DNA of 64,000 nt from OMPR01 sp965183835 (GCA_965183835.1 CBCYME010000019.1:1-64000), one strand, 5' to 3'; positions 33,634 to 43,962 are shown, numbered from the stretch's first letter. The notes: generated from the letters alone by a model not told the origin. Numbers and translations: made by a program.

Positions 33634-34904
33634 TGGAACATGATAGGGTCCTCACCCGTGCTTGGGTGTTGCACCCAGAAATAAAATCCGACCAAGATCG
33701 CCGGGACCCCAAACCGGCGCTACAAGAAGCTGTCGCTCTGGCAGCGGCTTTGCCTGACCTTGATGTGGTCGGGTCAGATATCGTGCGCTTGCCCAAAGCG
33801 CATGCTGGTCACTTGTTCGGGTCTGGCAAAATCAAAGAATTGCACGATGTGTTGCATGCTGCCGAAATCGATCTGGTCCTGATTGACGGGCCGGTGACAC
33901 CGGTGCAGCAACGCAATCTGGAAAAGGCCTGGGGTGTTAAGATCCTGGACCGAACCGGCCTGATCCTAGAGATTTTTAGTGACCGCGCACGCACACGCGA
34001 AGGCGTGTTGCAGGTCGAAATGGCTGCGCTTAGCTATCAACGCACGCGATTGGTTCGAGCTTGGACGCACCTAGAACGTCAACGAGGCGGACTTGGGTTC
34101 GTTGGGGGGCCGGGGGAAACTCAGATCGAAGCAGACCGTCGTGCCATTGATGACCAATTGGTACGCTTGCGCCGTCAATTGGATAAGGTGGTCAAAACCC
34201 GAACGTTGCATCGGGCTGCAAGGGCTAAGGTTCCGTATCCGATCGTCGCGCTTGTTGGCTATACCAACGCTGGGAAGTCGACACTTTTCAATCAATTGAC
34301 CGGCGCCGATGTCATGGCCAAAGACATGCTTTTTGCGACGTTGGACCCAACCATGCGCAGGGTTGAATTGCCAGACGGACCCGAAGTGATCTTGTCCGAT
34401 ACTGTAGGTTTCATTTCCAGTCTGCCAACTGAATTGGTCGCGTCCTTCCGAGCTACGTTGGAAGAGGTACTGGGCGCTGATCTGATTATTCATGTCCGCG
34501 ACATTAGTCACGCGGATACAGAAACGCAGGCCACAGATGTTGAGACCATTCTTAACACCTTAGGGATTGACCCCGAGCGCCCGCGACTCGAAGTTTGGAA
34601 CAAGATTGACCTTCTCGACGCAGAGGAAGGCGATGCTGTCCGCGCACGGGCAGAGCGTGACCCTGCAGTGTTCGGTATCTCGGCAGTCACTGGCGAAGGT
34701 TTGGATACGTTGCTGGCGACCATCGCCGAACAAATCCAAGGGGCACGTCACGTGACCGAAATGGTCTTAGGGTTTTCTGAAGGCAAAAAACGGGCGTGGC
34801 TGTTTCAGCAGGATTTGGTGATTTCAGAAACCCAATCCGAAGATGGGTTTGCGTTGACCGTTCAATGGACCGCCGTACAACAGGCGCAATTTGGCTCTTT
34901 GTAA
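33633..34904 (+). CDS. hflX: ribosome-associated GTPase HflX
   Basis: GTPase that splits or rescues stalled 70S ribosomes, 423 residues from ATG 33633. N-terminal HflX domain (GSGKIKELHDVL, LERQRGGLGFVGGPGETQIE) and Ras-like G domain: G1 GYTNAGKSTLFNQLTG (about 206-221), G3 DTVGFISSLP, G4 NKIDLLD. Coupled to hfq, the conserved hfq-hflX pair. The first plus-strand T-stretch downstream belongs to the opposing terminator at 34910-34940. Confidence 0.96.
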   Translation: MEHDRVLTRAWVLHPEIKSDQDRRDPKPALQEAVALAAALPDLDVVGSDIVRLPKAHAGHLFGSGKIKELHDVLHAAEIDLVLIDGPVTPVQQRNLEKAWGVKILDRTGLILEIFSDRARTREGVLQVEMAALSYQRTRLVRAWTHLERQRGGLGFVGGPGETQIEADRRAIDDQLVRLRRQLDKVVKTRTLHRAARAKVPYPIVALVGYTNAGKSTLFNQLTGADVMAKDMLFATLDPTMRRVELPDGPEVILSDTVGFISSLPTELVASFRATLEEVLGADLIIHVRDISHADTETQATDVETILNTLGIDPERPRLEVWNKIDLLDAEEGDAVRARAERDPAVFGISAVTGEGLDTLLATIAEQIQGARHVTEMVLGFSEGKKRAWLFQQDLVISETQSEDGFALTVQWTAVQQAQFGSL

Positions 34905-34940
34905 AAAAACTATCAGCGCCCGTCGATCTGGCGCTGATAG
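34903..34940 (-). terminator. terminator of the NTF2-like gene, overlapping its stop codon
   Basis: Perfect 11-bp stem CTATCAGCGCC / GGCGCTGATAG (34910-34940), loop of 9 nt, followed on the minus strand by TTTTTTT at 34903-34909. The stem contains the TGA stop of the gene, and the T-tract reaches the hflX stop codon. Confidence 0.75.
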
Positions 34941-35308
34941 TCATCGGCATCGAACCAACCAAGTGACGAAACGACTTGGTAATCGCTGTTCAACTCCCAT
35001 TCCTCCCAACCCCCAACGACAACGTGGTTTTTGGTTTCTGCGTGGTGCCCTTCGAGGGTCCATATAAATATGGCATGGCTACCGGCACGTCGCATCAAAT
35101 CGCATCGAACCTCTAAGTCCGGAAATTCAGCATAGAACCCAGCGGCCATCTCTATGATTGCGGTGCGCCCTTGCAGAACCTCGCCTCGGTTAATGCAAAT
35201 TTGCCCGTCCTGAGCATAAAATCCAGCGACTGCTGCGGGGTCGCCAGAGCTCCACGCGAGGGCGTATTCCTGCGCAAGGGTTTGCAAAATATCACGTGCA
35301 CTTGCCAT
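34913..35308 (-). CDS. SnoaL/NTF2-like small protein
   Basis: 131 residues with an NTF2-like cone fold: helix ALAWSSGDPAAVAGFYAQDG, strand-rich second half (MRRAGSHAIFIWTLEGHH, ETKNHVVVGGWEEWEL). Such proteins bind small hydrophobic ligands or act as polyketide-like isomerases; no catalytic dyad can be assigned. Start ATG 35308 is chosen because GGAGG lies 9 nt ahead; a start at 35332 would precede that site. Monocistronic with its own terminator. Confidence 0.75.
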   Translation of the reverse strand: MASARDILQTLAQEYALAWSSGDPAAVAGFYAQDGQICINRGEVLQGRTAIIEMAAGFYAEFPDLEVRCDLMRRAGSHAIFIWTLEGHHAETKNHVVVGGWEEWELNSDYQVVSSLGWFDADDYQRQIDGR

Positions 35309-35380
35309 TAACGAATTCCTCCGATTGAACATCAGGCTACGTCAAAGTGGGGGTCACGTCTATGGGGTTGAATTAGAGGT

Positions 35381-37846
35381 CTATTTCTGAGGGTTCAGGG
35401 TCGTTATTCCCACCGCTGCGGCACGTGCCAAATTCGTATCCAAAGACATTGGGATGTACTCGCCACGCCGCCAAAGTTGGGCTAGATCATCATAGTATCG
35501 CGACAGGAAGTGGCCGGATTGACCTGTGGATGAAATAAAGACTGAACTGTTGGGGGCCGCAAAGTCATAGACGCCTCGGTAACCAGCCCCGTGCACATTC
35601 TGGAACGGAAATGGGTCTTCGCCAGAGGTCCGGCCCCGCTGCAATGTGTTATCCCCGCCGCTGGTTGATTGGCGGATGTTTACGAAATAGCGAAGCACAG
35701 GAACCTTACCCAAAGTTGGGTGATCGTGGGTTGCCTGATGCGCATCCCCCCAACGCAAGGATTCAAGAGCCGTTCCATATCGCTCACCGATCCAGATCAG
35801 GGCGTCATCCAAGGCGAGGCGGGCCATTTCGGTGCATGTTTCTTTGGCAGCGCTGTGTCGCACATCACACCAACGCGCTGCGCCATCAACATTGCGATAC
35901 ACACGTTCAATGAACAGCGGCTCAACATGTTTGAACTCCTCGGCCAGCGGTCCCAATTCGTCCGCGATGAGGCGCTGTTGTAGTGCCCGTATCCAAGCGG
36001 CATAAATCAGAGGTTCCGGCAGATGCTCGTTCATTTCGCCGTTCCAGTCGGCCAGCAAGGATAAGGCGATCTGCCTTTGGCGTGCGGGCGTGCCTTCGGG
36101 GGCTGCTTCGCCAGTGAACCACAGATCAGCGCCAATCAATGGGAGCAAGGATCGGGCGGTAAAGCTAACCGGATCCAGTTGGGCCTCGATAAAGCTATCG
36201 CGGGTATGAACTTGACGCGATTGCATCAACCGTTGCCAACGCTGAATGCGCTGACTGTCACCCCAAACATAAGACACGTGGTTGGGGAAGGGGCGTTTGA
36301 TCAACTTGTTATTGGTGTTCCCCAACAATCCACCACGGGGTGAAACAAATTGTGGATTGGCAGCATAAGGCGCGCGCCCTTGCCACCGGTTTTCAGCGCG
36401 CCACCCCTGACTGGGCAGGCGTCCCTTGCTTTGATGCCGGGCATCGCGTCGGGGCACTGCTCCAACCAGTTTCATGCCAATATCCGTCCTGTCAGCAAGG
36501 GATAAGTTTAGAGATGGAGAGATGAAGCCTTCACCGACCGAGATTGCTTCGCGGACCGATTTGGATTGCATCAGATCGAGAGCGGCAGTGAGGGTCGTAT
36601 CTTTGGGGCTAAGGGCATTCCACCCCAAGGCAACGAGATGACCTGGTGGGGTAATTGTGCTGAGCGAATAATGACTGCCAGGCAGGACAGGGCCGTTTTC
36701 CGTCCACCGCAAGGTTAGGGTGATGGGGCGCGCGTCTTTGATTTCAATGATCGAAGGGCGCGTTTCAAAGGTCTTATACCCATCCGGTGTCAGATACTCT
36801 TCGGGATTGTCAGGATTCAAACGTTCAATGAACAGATCTTGATCATCCGCGTACGAAGACGTGACACCCCAACCCAAACGATCGCTGCGGCCGGTTAGGA
36901 TCGCGGGAATGCCGGGGATCGATGCCCCGATAACCCCACCTTTGGACAGTTCCAATCGCGCCAAATACCATGTGCTAGGTGCACTGAACCCGAGATGGGG
37001 GTCGTTGGCCAGCAAAGTGCCACCAGATGCGGACCGGGCTGGTGCGGCGGTCCAAGCGTTTGAGGCCCCCGCCAATCCACGCGCGGGAAACGGGGATAAC
37101 GGATCCGTTGGCATTGGAACGCTTTGTGCAAATCTCGGGACTTCGGGGAAAATTGCTGCATACTCTGGCAGCGCAGCGATGCCTGTCCCAGGGGTGTCTG
37201 GGAGAATATCAATCAACCGCTCTGGATCATTCAACATCAATGAAGTGCGCGCGCGCAGAACTTCTTCTTCTAGGTGCCCAGACAACTGCAAGCTCATCAA
37301 TTTGATGATCGCGATGCTGTCTGCGGGCTGCCATGGGGCGACCGGAGCATTAAATAGGAACATTTCGGGCGCGCCGCGTCCCAATGCTTCGTCGTTGATT
37401 TCAGCAAGGCGCGCGTTCACGCCAGCCGAATACGCCTGCAAGGCGGCCTGAGTATAGTCGGATTGCGCGCCTACAGATTGCTGCGCGAAACGGTATAGAT
37501 CCAACCGCCTGAGCAGCCGGTCGATTCTGACAGTACGTTCCCCAAAAACTTCAGACAATCGGCCCTGTACGGTACGGCGAAATATCGTCATCTGCCACAG
37601 GCGGTCCTGAGCATGCGCATAGCCAAGACCGAAATAGGTGTCTGGATCGTTTTCCCCAAAAATATGCGGCACGTTAGCGTTGTTACGTACGATTTCCACT
37701 GGACCGGATAAGCCCAGCACATCAACGGTCTGATCATACTCGGGCAGGGATTGGCCGGCCAAGTAATAAACCAACGCCACGCTGGCCACAACAAGAGCAA
37801 CAAGCCCGGCAGCAAGCCGCATCAGCCAGCGAAACAACAATCCCAT
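35381..37846 (-). CDS. penicillin acylase family N-terminal-nucleophile hydrolase
   Basis: Periplasmic amidohydrolase precursor of 821 residues from ATG 37846, with a signal or anchor helix MGLLFRWLMRLAAGLVALVV. A heterodimer is normally made by self-cleavage before the nucleophile Ser, here in GLAGASNAWTAAPARS (about residue 252), followed by the beta-chain motifs LLANDPHLGFSAPSTWYLAR and GGLLGNTNNKLIKRPFP. Family members cleave beta-lactams or acyl-homoserine lactones; the substrate is not predictable. A longer frame to 38050 includes unrelated residues and was rejected. Possible quorum-quenching role is speculation. Confidence 0.91.
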   Translation of the reverse strand: MGLLFRWLMRLAAGLVALVVASVALVYYLAGQSLPEYDQTVDVLGLSGPVEIVRNNANVPHIFGENDPDTYFGLGYAHAQDRLWQMTIFRRTVQGRLSEVFGERTVRIDRLLRRLDLYRFAQQSVGAQSDYTQAALQAYSAGVNARLAEINDEALGRGAPEMFLFNAPVAPWQPADSIAIIKLMSLQLSGHLEEEVLRARTSLMLNDPERLIDILPDTPGTGIAALPEYAAIFPEVPRFAQSVPMPTDPLSPFPARGLAGASNAWTAAPARSASGGTLLANDPHLGFSAPSTWYLARLELSKGGVIGASIPGIPAILTGRSDRLGWGVTSSYADDQDLFIERLNPDNPEEYLTPDGYKTFETRPSIIEIKDARPITLTLRWTENGPVLPGSHYSLSTITPPGHLVALGWNALSPKDTTLTAALDLMQSKSVREAISVGEGFISPSLNLSLADRTDIGMKLVGAVPRRDARHQSKGRLPSQGWRAENRWQGRAPYAANPQFVSPRGGLLGNTNNKLIKRPFPNHVSYVWGDSQRIQRWQRLMQSRQVHTRDSFIEAQLDPVSFTARSLLPLIGADLWFTGEAAPEGTPARQRQIALSLLADWNGEMNEHLPEPLIYAAWIRALQQRLIADELGPLAEEFKHVEPLFIERVYRNVDGAARWCDVRHSAAKETCTEMARLALDDALIWIGERYGTALESLRWGDAHQATHDHPTLGKVPVLRYFVNIRQSTSGGDNTLQRGRTSGEDPFPFQNVHGAGYRGVYDFAAPNSSVFISSTGQSGHFLSRYYDDLAQLWRRGEYIPMSLDTNLARAAAVGITTLNPQK

Positions 37847-38006
37847 GGGTGATCCATCTGTATAGGTGACAATGCTCGGCACCCTAGATGAACTGGCCTG
37901 CAGGGAAAAGATGAGAGGCCGTCTATTTTCAGTACAACGCAGTGTTTTGGCGTAGAAATAGGCAGAGTGTTTACCTGTTTCCCAAGGTCTCACTAAGTCA
38001 AAGAAA

Positions 38007-38035
38007 AAGGGCGAGGCCGACTTGGCCCCACCCTT
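38007..38035 (-). terminator. rho-independent terminator after the SYLF gene
   Basis: 12-bp stem with two G-U pairs (AAGGGTGGGGCC / GGCCTCGCCCTT), loop AAGTC, then TTTTTCTTTG on the minus strand. 28 bp after the stop codon. Confidence 0.7.
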
Positions 38036-38062
38036 GGATCTTGCGGACAAGTTCTTTGAAAA

Positions 38063-38635
38063 TCAGGGAATGATCCGGGTATATTTGGTTCCTTCCAAGG
38101 TCGCGCCAACACGCAGTCCGGCGCGCCCGAACACAGCCGCCAGAACTGGCGAACGCAAAGTGTTTGTATCAGCCGCCAAAGAGTCGCCCTGATCGCTGAC
38201 GACGTATTCTAGATCGGCACCCGCAGCCCACCCGCTGGAATGGCGGAAATCGCGCAGTGCATCATCGGTCATGAAAAACAAAACATGGGCGTATTGCTGC
38301 GCGCCGATTTGGAAACCGCCACTGCCCTTGATCGCTGAATAGTAATCAAGGGTAACGCCATTCACTCGGAGGGCACCTCGACCATATCCACCACCGAATA
38401 CGAACCCGGCCTCGGTGATCAGGGGCATGATCAACATGCCGGCTGCTTTGTTCGCAATATCGACCGTGTTGGGGAACTGGTCGTACATTTCGTTAAGTGT
38501 GGCGTTGACACGGGCGTCTATGGTTGCAGACGCATTGCTACCGACGCCGTTTCCACAGGCAGCGGTCACGGATAAACCGGCTACACCAAGGGCAAAGCCA
38601 CGACGGGTTAGTCGGGGGGAATTGGAACTGCTCAT
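38063..38635 (-). CDS. SYLF-domain (Ysc84-like) lipoprotein
   Basis: 190 residues. N-terminal twin-arginine-like region LTRRGFALGVAGLSV leads into a lipobox VTAAC, so probably a Tat-exported lipoprotein. The SYLF domain fills the rest: AAGMLIMPLITEAGFVFGGGYG, SAIKGSGGFQIGAQQYAHVL and FGRAGLRVGATLEGTKYTRI. SYLF domains bind lipids and appear in cell-envelope proteins; the exact role is unknown. Confidence 0.88.
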   Translation of the reverse strand: MSSSNSPRLTRRGFALGVAGLSVTAACGNGVGSNASATIDARVNATLNEMYDQFPNTVDIANKAAGMLIMPLITEAGFVFGGGYGRGALRVNGVTLDYYSAIKGSGGFQIGAQQYAHVLFFMTDDALRDFRHSSGWAAGADLEYVVSDQGDSLAADTNTLRSPVLAAVFGRAGLRVGATLEGTKYTRIIP

Positions 38636-38773
38636 TTTTTGTCTCTGTATTCGTGCCTGAAAAAGCCGGTTTTCCGGTCTTGCCGGGCAACATACGCAGA
38701 ATGCGGCGCCCTGTCACGGGGGCAGAGTGCCTATTCGGCGGGTTGTCGCCGTGAAATCTTTGTGATCCGGGGG

Positions 38774-39772
38774 TTAGGCCTGCAAATATTTCGCAATAGC
38801 GGGGGCAAAATAGGTGAGAACACCGTCACACCCGGCGCGTTTGAATGCCATCAAGCTCTCTAACATGATCTTCTCACCGTCGATCCAACCGTTCTGGGCA
38901 GCCGCCTGTATCATCGCGTATTCGCCCGACACCTGATAAGCATAGGTCGGAACGCCAAAGGTGTCTTTGACCCGGTGGCATATATCCAAATAAGGCATGC
39001 CCGGTTTCACCATTACCATATCTGCGCCCTCTGTTAGATCCCGTTGGATCATCCGCAACGCTTCGTTTGAATTGGCTGGATCCATCTGATAGGTCTTCTT
39101 ATCCCCGGTCAGCGCGCCCGACGCACCTACGGCGTCCCGAAACGGCCCGTAAAATGCACTGGCGTATTTGGCGGCGTAACTCAGGATCATGACGTTGTGA
39201 TGACCCGCAGTTTCCAAAGCCTGCCGCATGGCGCCGATCCGACCATCCATCATATCTGAGGGGCCTATGATGTCGGCGCCAGAATCGGCTTGAGCGAGTG
39301 TCATTTTGACCAGCGCTTCGACGGTCGCATCGTTGACGATTTCGCCGTCCACAACATACCCGTCGTGCCCGTTGATGTTGTATGGGTCCAAGGCAACGTC
39401 GGTCATAACCGCCAGGTCAGGTGCAACCGATTTGATCGCTCGTATGGCTCGGTTTGTCAGATTGTCGGGGCTCCAGGCCTCGGCACAGTCTTCAGTTTTG
39501 AGGCTGGTATCTGTATAAGGAAACAAGCAGATTGCAGGAATGCCCAAAGCCGCCGCTTCGGTTGCGGCTTGTGCAATTTTGTCGACGCTGCGGCGCATCA
39601 CACCGGGCATGGAATTGACCGGCTCTTCGATGCCTTCACCGTCGCGGACAAAGATGGGCCAAATCAAATCTTCTACACTGATCGAGTTTTCCCGAACCAG
39701 TCCGCGAATGGCCTCTGATTTTCGCGTACGTCTAGGACGGGCTGCGGGAAATGGGGCAATCGTAGGTTTCAT
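38774..39772 (-). CDS. hemB: delta-aminolevulinic acid dehydratase (porphobilinogen synthase)
   Basis: Condenses two 5-aminolevulinate to porphobilinogen in haem and bacteriochlorophyll synthesis. 332 residues from ATG 39772 (MKPTIAPFPAARPRRTRKSE). Schiff-base lysines in SYAAKYASAFYGPFRDA and VMVKPGMPYLDI. The metal loop reads DVALDPYNINGHDG, i.e. Asp residues replace the zinc cysteines, the magnesium-type variant typical of alphaproteobacteria. Metal motifs GPSDMMDGRI and IFVRDGEGIEEP are present. The longer frame to 39943 was rejected. Confidence 0.97.
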   Translation of the reverse strand: MKPTIAPFPAARPRRTRKSEAIRGLVRENSISVEDLIWPIFVRDGEGIEEPVNSMPGVMRRSVDKIAQAATEAAALGIPAICLFPYTDTSLKTEDCAEAWSPDNLTNRAIRAIKSVAPDLAVMTDVALDPYNINGHDGYVVDGEIVNDATVEALVKMTLAQADSGADIIGPSDMMDGRIGAMRQALETAGHHNVMILSYAAKYASAFYGPFRDAVGASGALTGDKKTYQMDPANSNEALRMIQRDLTEGADMVMVKPGMPYLDICHRVKDTFGVPTYAYQVSGEYAMIQAAAQNGWIDGEKIMLESLMAFKRAGCDGVLTYFAPAIAKYLQA

Positions 39773-39905
39773 GGTCGCGGCTCCTTGAACTATTGTGTTG
39801 TGGGTGGCATGGAATCCTGATGGTCTCAAGAGAAACAATCGTCGCGTGCTATTGAATACGCGGACCGGGCCGTAAAACGGACCATGGCAACAAAGGGCAG
39901 GGGAT

Positions 39906-40430
39906 TTGGACTGGTATAACTCGATTTTTGAGCTGATCGACATGCGCAGCTTTTCGAACCTTTGGTTCTGGATCGCCTTGGCTGTGGGATGGTCAACTGC
40001 CAGTCACTGGGTCATTGGAGTTCCGTTTGACATGGTTGTGCGGGCTCGTCGGACCGGTGGGCAGGCGATGGTTGATTTGCAGGATATTGCGCGCGTCAAC
40101 GTGAATCGGATGCTCTATATCAATCACTTCTCCGGCATGTGGTTGCTGGGTGTGATTTGTTTTGTGCTGTCTGGTTTAGCAGTTTTGGGCTTTTATTACT
40201 TTGTTGAATTTGCGCAGGCGTTGTTTCTAATTGGTTTCCCAATGTCGCTTGTTGGTTTGGTCAATTTGGCAGGTGCGCGTCGGATCCGGGCCGAAGATCT
40301 GCAAGGGACCGATTTGATTAAGCGTTTGAACCGCTGCCGGATCTACACACAATTCATTGGAATGGTCTCCATTTTCGTGACGGCGCTCTGGGGGATGTAC
40401 CAGAACCTGTCAATTGGTGTACTAGGCTAA
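39906..40430 (+). CDS. conserved small membrane protein upstream of mfd
   Basis: 174 residues, TTG start at 39906 with AGGGGA close ahead. Three or four hydrophobic segments (LWFWIALAVGWSTASHWVIG, FSGMWLLGVICFVLSGLAVL, LFLIGFPMSLVGLVNLAG, FIGMVSIFVTALWGM) separated by charged loops. In Roseobacter-group genomes it is sometimes labelled a component of the SufBCD complex, but nothing in the sequence supports iron-sulphur assembly. It is 36 bp before mfd, same direction, and divergent from hemB. Confidence 0.8.
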   Translation: MDWYNSIFELIDMRSFSNLWFWIALAVGWSTASHWVIGVPFDMVVRARRTGGQAMVDLQDIARVNVNRMLYINHFSGMWLLGVICFVLSGLAVLGFYYFVEFAQALFLIGFPMSLVGLVNLAGARRIRAEDLQGTDLIKRLNRCRIYTQFIGMVSIFVTALWGMYQNLSIGVLG

Positions 40431-40466
40431 CTCTTTCTTTCCCTTTCCCCGCGTGAGGCAGTGAAC

Positions 40467-43400
40467 ATGGCAACCGAACAAATCATCGTGGGCGGTGCCC
40501 CCGAAGGGTTCGACGCAAGGTTGATCTTGAAAGAGATCGAACGCCAAAGCGGTCCGGTCCTGCATATTGCGCGGGATGACAAGCGGTTAGAGGCAATGCG
40601 CGCAGCTCTTGCTTTTTTTGCGCCTGATGTGCCTGTGTTTGTGTTTCCGGGGTGGGACTGTTTGCCCTATGACCGGGTTTCCCCAAATGCTGACATCTCC
40701 GCCGCGCGGATGGCGACATTGGCAGCCTTGGTGCACCAGATGCCTGCACGCTTTGTTTTGTTGACGACGTTGAACGCAGCAACGCAAAGGGTCCCAGCCA
40801 GAAAGATCCTGCGCGAAGCGGCGTTTTCAGCCCAAGTGGGGGGACGCGTTGACGAGACCGCGCTGCGCGGGTTTTTGGTCCGGATGGGCTTCACGCAAAG
40901 CCCGACTGTGATGGAACCCGGTGACTACGCGATCCGAGGGGGGATCATTGATATTTTCCCACCAGGTGAAGGGGGCCCGGTTCGCTTGGACTTCTTTGGG
41001 GACGTTTTGGACGGAGCGCGCCGCTTTGATCCCGCGACCCAGAGGACAACCGAGAAACTGGATGTGATCGAACTGGCCCCGGTGTCCGAGGTTATTCTAG
41101 ACGAGGCCGCGATCACGCGGTTCCGCCAGAACTACCGTATCGAATTTGGGGCAGCTGGTACAGATGACCCTTTGTACGAAGCAGTCAGCGCAGGGCGCAA
41201 ACATCAGGGCATCGAACATTGGCTGCCGTTTTTTCATGAGCGGTTAGAGACGCTGTTTGACTACCTGCCCGATGCAACAGTTACCTTGGATGACCAGGTT
41301 ACACCCAGTCGATTGGCCCGTTGGGATAGCATCGCCGATCAGTACGAAACCCGCAAACTTGCGCTACAGTCGAAATCGCGGATGGACAGCGTCTATAAAC
41401 CGACGCCTCCAGAACTGTTGTATCTGAATGACATGGCGTGGGTTGAGGCGCTGCAAGGGCGTCGTCGGCTGAGTTTCAATCCGTTGCCACAAGCGACGGG
41501 CCCTGGCGTCATCGATGCCGGTGGGCGTATTGGTCGTAATTTTTCTCCGGAACGTCAGCAGGAAAGTGTAAGCCTTTTCGGTGCTTTGGCAGATCACATT
41601 AAATCACGACTGGTCGAAGGGCCGGTGGTCATTGCCTCTTATTCAGAGGGTGCGCGCGAGCGTCTGACAGGTCTGATCGAAGACGAAGGTCTTGCTGAAA
41701 CCATCAGCATCACAGATGGAACGCGGATTGGAAAACGTGGCCTGCATTTGGCTGTTTGGGCGTTGGAGCATGGGTTTGCGACGTCGGATCTGACTGTGAT
41801 CGCGGAACAAGACGTGTTGGGGGACCGTTTGATCCGAGCCCCCAAAAAACGGCGTACAGCCGAGAACTTTCTGACGGAAACACAATCCCTCAGCCCCGGC
41901 GATCTCGTTGTGCACGTTGATCACGGTATCGGTCGGTTCCGAGGGCTTGAGGTGGTCACAGCTGCCGGTGCGGCGCACGAATGCATTTTGCTTGAATACG
42001 CCGAACGCTCCAAATTGTATCTGCCGGTCGAAAACATCGAACTGCTATCAAAGTACGGCCATGACGAAGGGTTGCTGGATCGTCTTGGCGGCGGTGCGTG
42101 GCAGGCGAAGAAAGCCAAGCTAAAAGAACGCATCCGCGAAATGGCGGATAAATTGATCCGAATTGCTGCCGAACGGGCATTGCGTAAGGCGCCAATCATG
42201 GATCCCCCATCGCATGCGTGGGAAGAATTCAGTGCCCGCTTTCCCTATCAGGAGACCGACGACCAGTTGCGCGCGATTTCTGACGTGATGGGCGACATGC
42301 ATTCGGGCCAACCGATGGATCGATTGATCTGTGGGGATGTTGGGTTCGGCAAGACCGAGGTGGCCATGCGCGCTGCCTTTGTTGCTGCGATGTCTGGCGT
42401 TCAGGTGGCCGTGGTTGCGCCCACGACCCTGCTTGCGCGCCAGCACGCCGCCAGCTTCGCAGAACGGTTTCGCGGGTTTCCGCTGGAAGTACGTCAACTG
42501 AGCCGTTTTGTGTCAGCCAAAGAAGCACAGAAAACACGGGATGGTTTGGCGCGTGGGACTGTCGATATCGTGGTCGGAACACATGCTTTGCTTGCCAAAG
42601 GATTGCGATTCAATAACCTCGGTTTGTTGGTCATCGATGAAGAGCAACACTTTGGTGTTGGTCACAAAGAGCGCCTGAAGCAATTGCGCTCAGACATCCA
42701 TGTTTTAACTCTGACCGCGACTCCGATTCCACGGACGCTGCAGCTGTCGCTGACCGGCGTTCGGGACCTGTCCATCATTGGCACCCCGCCGGTCGACCGT
42801 TTGGCGATCCGGACTTACATCAGCGAGTTTGATGCTGTCACGATACGCGAGGCATTGCTGAGAGAACACTATCGCGGTGGTCAAAGCTTTTACGTGGTCC
42901 CCCGTATCAAAGATCTGCCAGAGATCGAAGAATTCCTAAAGGACCAGATGCCCGAACTCAGCTATGTCGTGGCCCATGGCCAGATGGCTGCGGGTGAACT
43001 GGACGATAGAATGAATGCGTTCTACGATGGTAAGTACGATGTGCTTTTGGCGACAACTATCGTTGAATCTGGTTTGGATATTCCTACGGCGAACACCATG
43101 ATCGTGCATCGCTCGGATATGTTTGGCTTGTCTCAGCTTTACCAAATTCGGGGGCGTGTCGGACGCTCTAAAACGCGGGCCTATGCGTATCTCACCACCA
43201 AACCACGGGCCAAATTGACGGATTCTGCTCAGAAACGCCTGCGCGTTTTAGGGTCGTTGGATACTTTAGGGGCTGGATTTACGTTGGCCTCACAAGACCT
43301 TGATATCCGAGGCGCGGGCAACTTGCTGGGCGAAGAACAATCCGGGCAAATGCGGGATGTTGGGTATGAGCTGTATCAATCCATGCTGGAAGAGGCGATT

Positions 43401-43931
43401 GCCAAAATTAAGTCCGGCGAAATGGAAGGGTTGTCTGAAGCCGATGATCAGTGGGCACCGCAGATCAATCTCGGTGTACCTGTTCTAATTCCTAACGATT
43501 TTGTACCGGATCTGGATGTGCGTCTGGGGCTTTATCGTCGCCTGAGTGGTCTCAGCACCAAGGTTGAGCTTGAAGGCTTTGCCGCCGAATTGATCGACCG
43601 TTTTGGAACCCTGCCGAAAGAGGTCAATACACTGCTGTTGGTGGTGCGGATTAAGGCGATGTGCAAACGCGCAGGGATAGCAAAGCTTGATGGCGGCCCC
43701 AAGGGCGCAACCATCCAGTTCCACAATGACAAGTTTGCTTCGCCACAGGGGTTGGTTGAATTCATTCAGTCCCAAGATGGTTTGGCTAAGGTCAGAGACA
43801 ATAAGATCGTTGTGCGTCGGGATTGGCGCAAAGACAGTGATAAGATCAAAGGGGCCTTTGCCATTGCACGTGATCTGGCTGAGAAATTGATCGCAGAGCG
43901 CAAGCGCGTTAAGGCGAAGTCAAAGGGCTAA
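40467..43931 (+). CDS. mfd: transcription-repair coupling factor
   Basis: ATP-driven translocase that removes stalled RNA polymerase and recruits UvrA. 1,154 residues from ATG 40467, with GAGG 8 nt ahead; the GTG 6 bp earlier is too close to that site. UvrB-like N-terminal (PVFVFPGWDCLPYDRVSPNA), CarD-type RNAP-interacting domain (GDLVVHVDHGIGRFRGLEVV, about 480), RecG-like helicase motor with Walker A GDVGFGKTEVAM, DEEQHF box and LTATPIPRTLQ, and C-terminal TRCF domain. Confidence 0.98.
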   Translation: MATEQIIVGGAPEGFDARLILKEIERQSGPVLHIARDDKRLEAMRAALAFFAPDVPVFVFPGWDCLPYDRVSPNADISAARMATLAALVHQMPARFVLLTTLNAATQRVPARKILREAAFSAQVGGRVDETALRGFLVRMGFTQSPTVMEPGDYAIRGGIIDIFPPGEGGPVRLDFFGDVLDGARRFDPATQRTTEKLDVIELAPVSEVILDEAAITRFRQNYRIEFGAAGTDDPLYEAVSAGRKHQGIEHWLPFFHERLETLFDYLPDATVTLDDQVTPSRLARWDSIADQYETRKLALQSKSRMDSVYKPTPPELLYLNDMAWVEALQGRRRLSFNPLPQATGPGVIDAGGRIGRNFSPERQQESVSLFGALADHIKSRLVEGPVVIASYSEGARERLTGLIEDEGLAETISITDGTRIGKRGLHLAVWALEHGFATSDLTVIAEQDVLGDRLIRAPKKRRTAENFLTETQSLSPGDLVVHVDHGIGRFRGLEVVTAAGAAHECILLEYAERSKLYLPVENIELLSKYGHDEGLLDRLGGGAWQAKKAKLKERIREMADKLIRIAAERALRKAPIMDPPSHAWEEFSARFPYQETDDQLRAISDVMGDMHSGQPMDRLICGDVGFGKTEVAMRAAFVAAMSGVQVAVVAPTTLLARQHAASFAERFRGFPLEVRQLSRFVSAKEAQKTRDGLARGTVDIVVGTHALLAKGLRFNNLGLLVIDEEQHFGVGHKERLKQLRSDIHVLTLTATPIPRTLQLSLTGVRDLSIIGTPPVDRLAIRTYISEFDAVTIREALLREHYRGGQSFYVVPRIKDLPEIEEFLKDQMPELSYVVAHGQMAAGELDDRMNAFYDGKYDVLLATTIVESGLDIPTANTMIVHRSDMFGLSQLYQIRGRVGRSKTRAYAYLTTKPRAKLTDSAQKRLRVLGSLDTLGAGFTLASQDLDIRGAGNLLGEEQSGQMRDVGYELYQSMLEEAIAKIKSGEMEGLSEADDQWAPQINLGVPVLIPNDFVPDLDVRLGLYRRLSGLSTKVELEGFAAELIDRFGTLPKEVNTLLLVVRIKAMCKRAGIAKLDGGPKGATIQFHNDKFASPQGLVEFIQSQDGLAKVRDNKIVVRRDWRKDSDKIKGAFAIARDLAEKLIAERKRVKAKSKG

Positions 43932-43962
43932 TCTGATTTCTTCATAGGGGCGCTTGGGACGG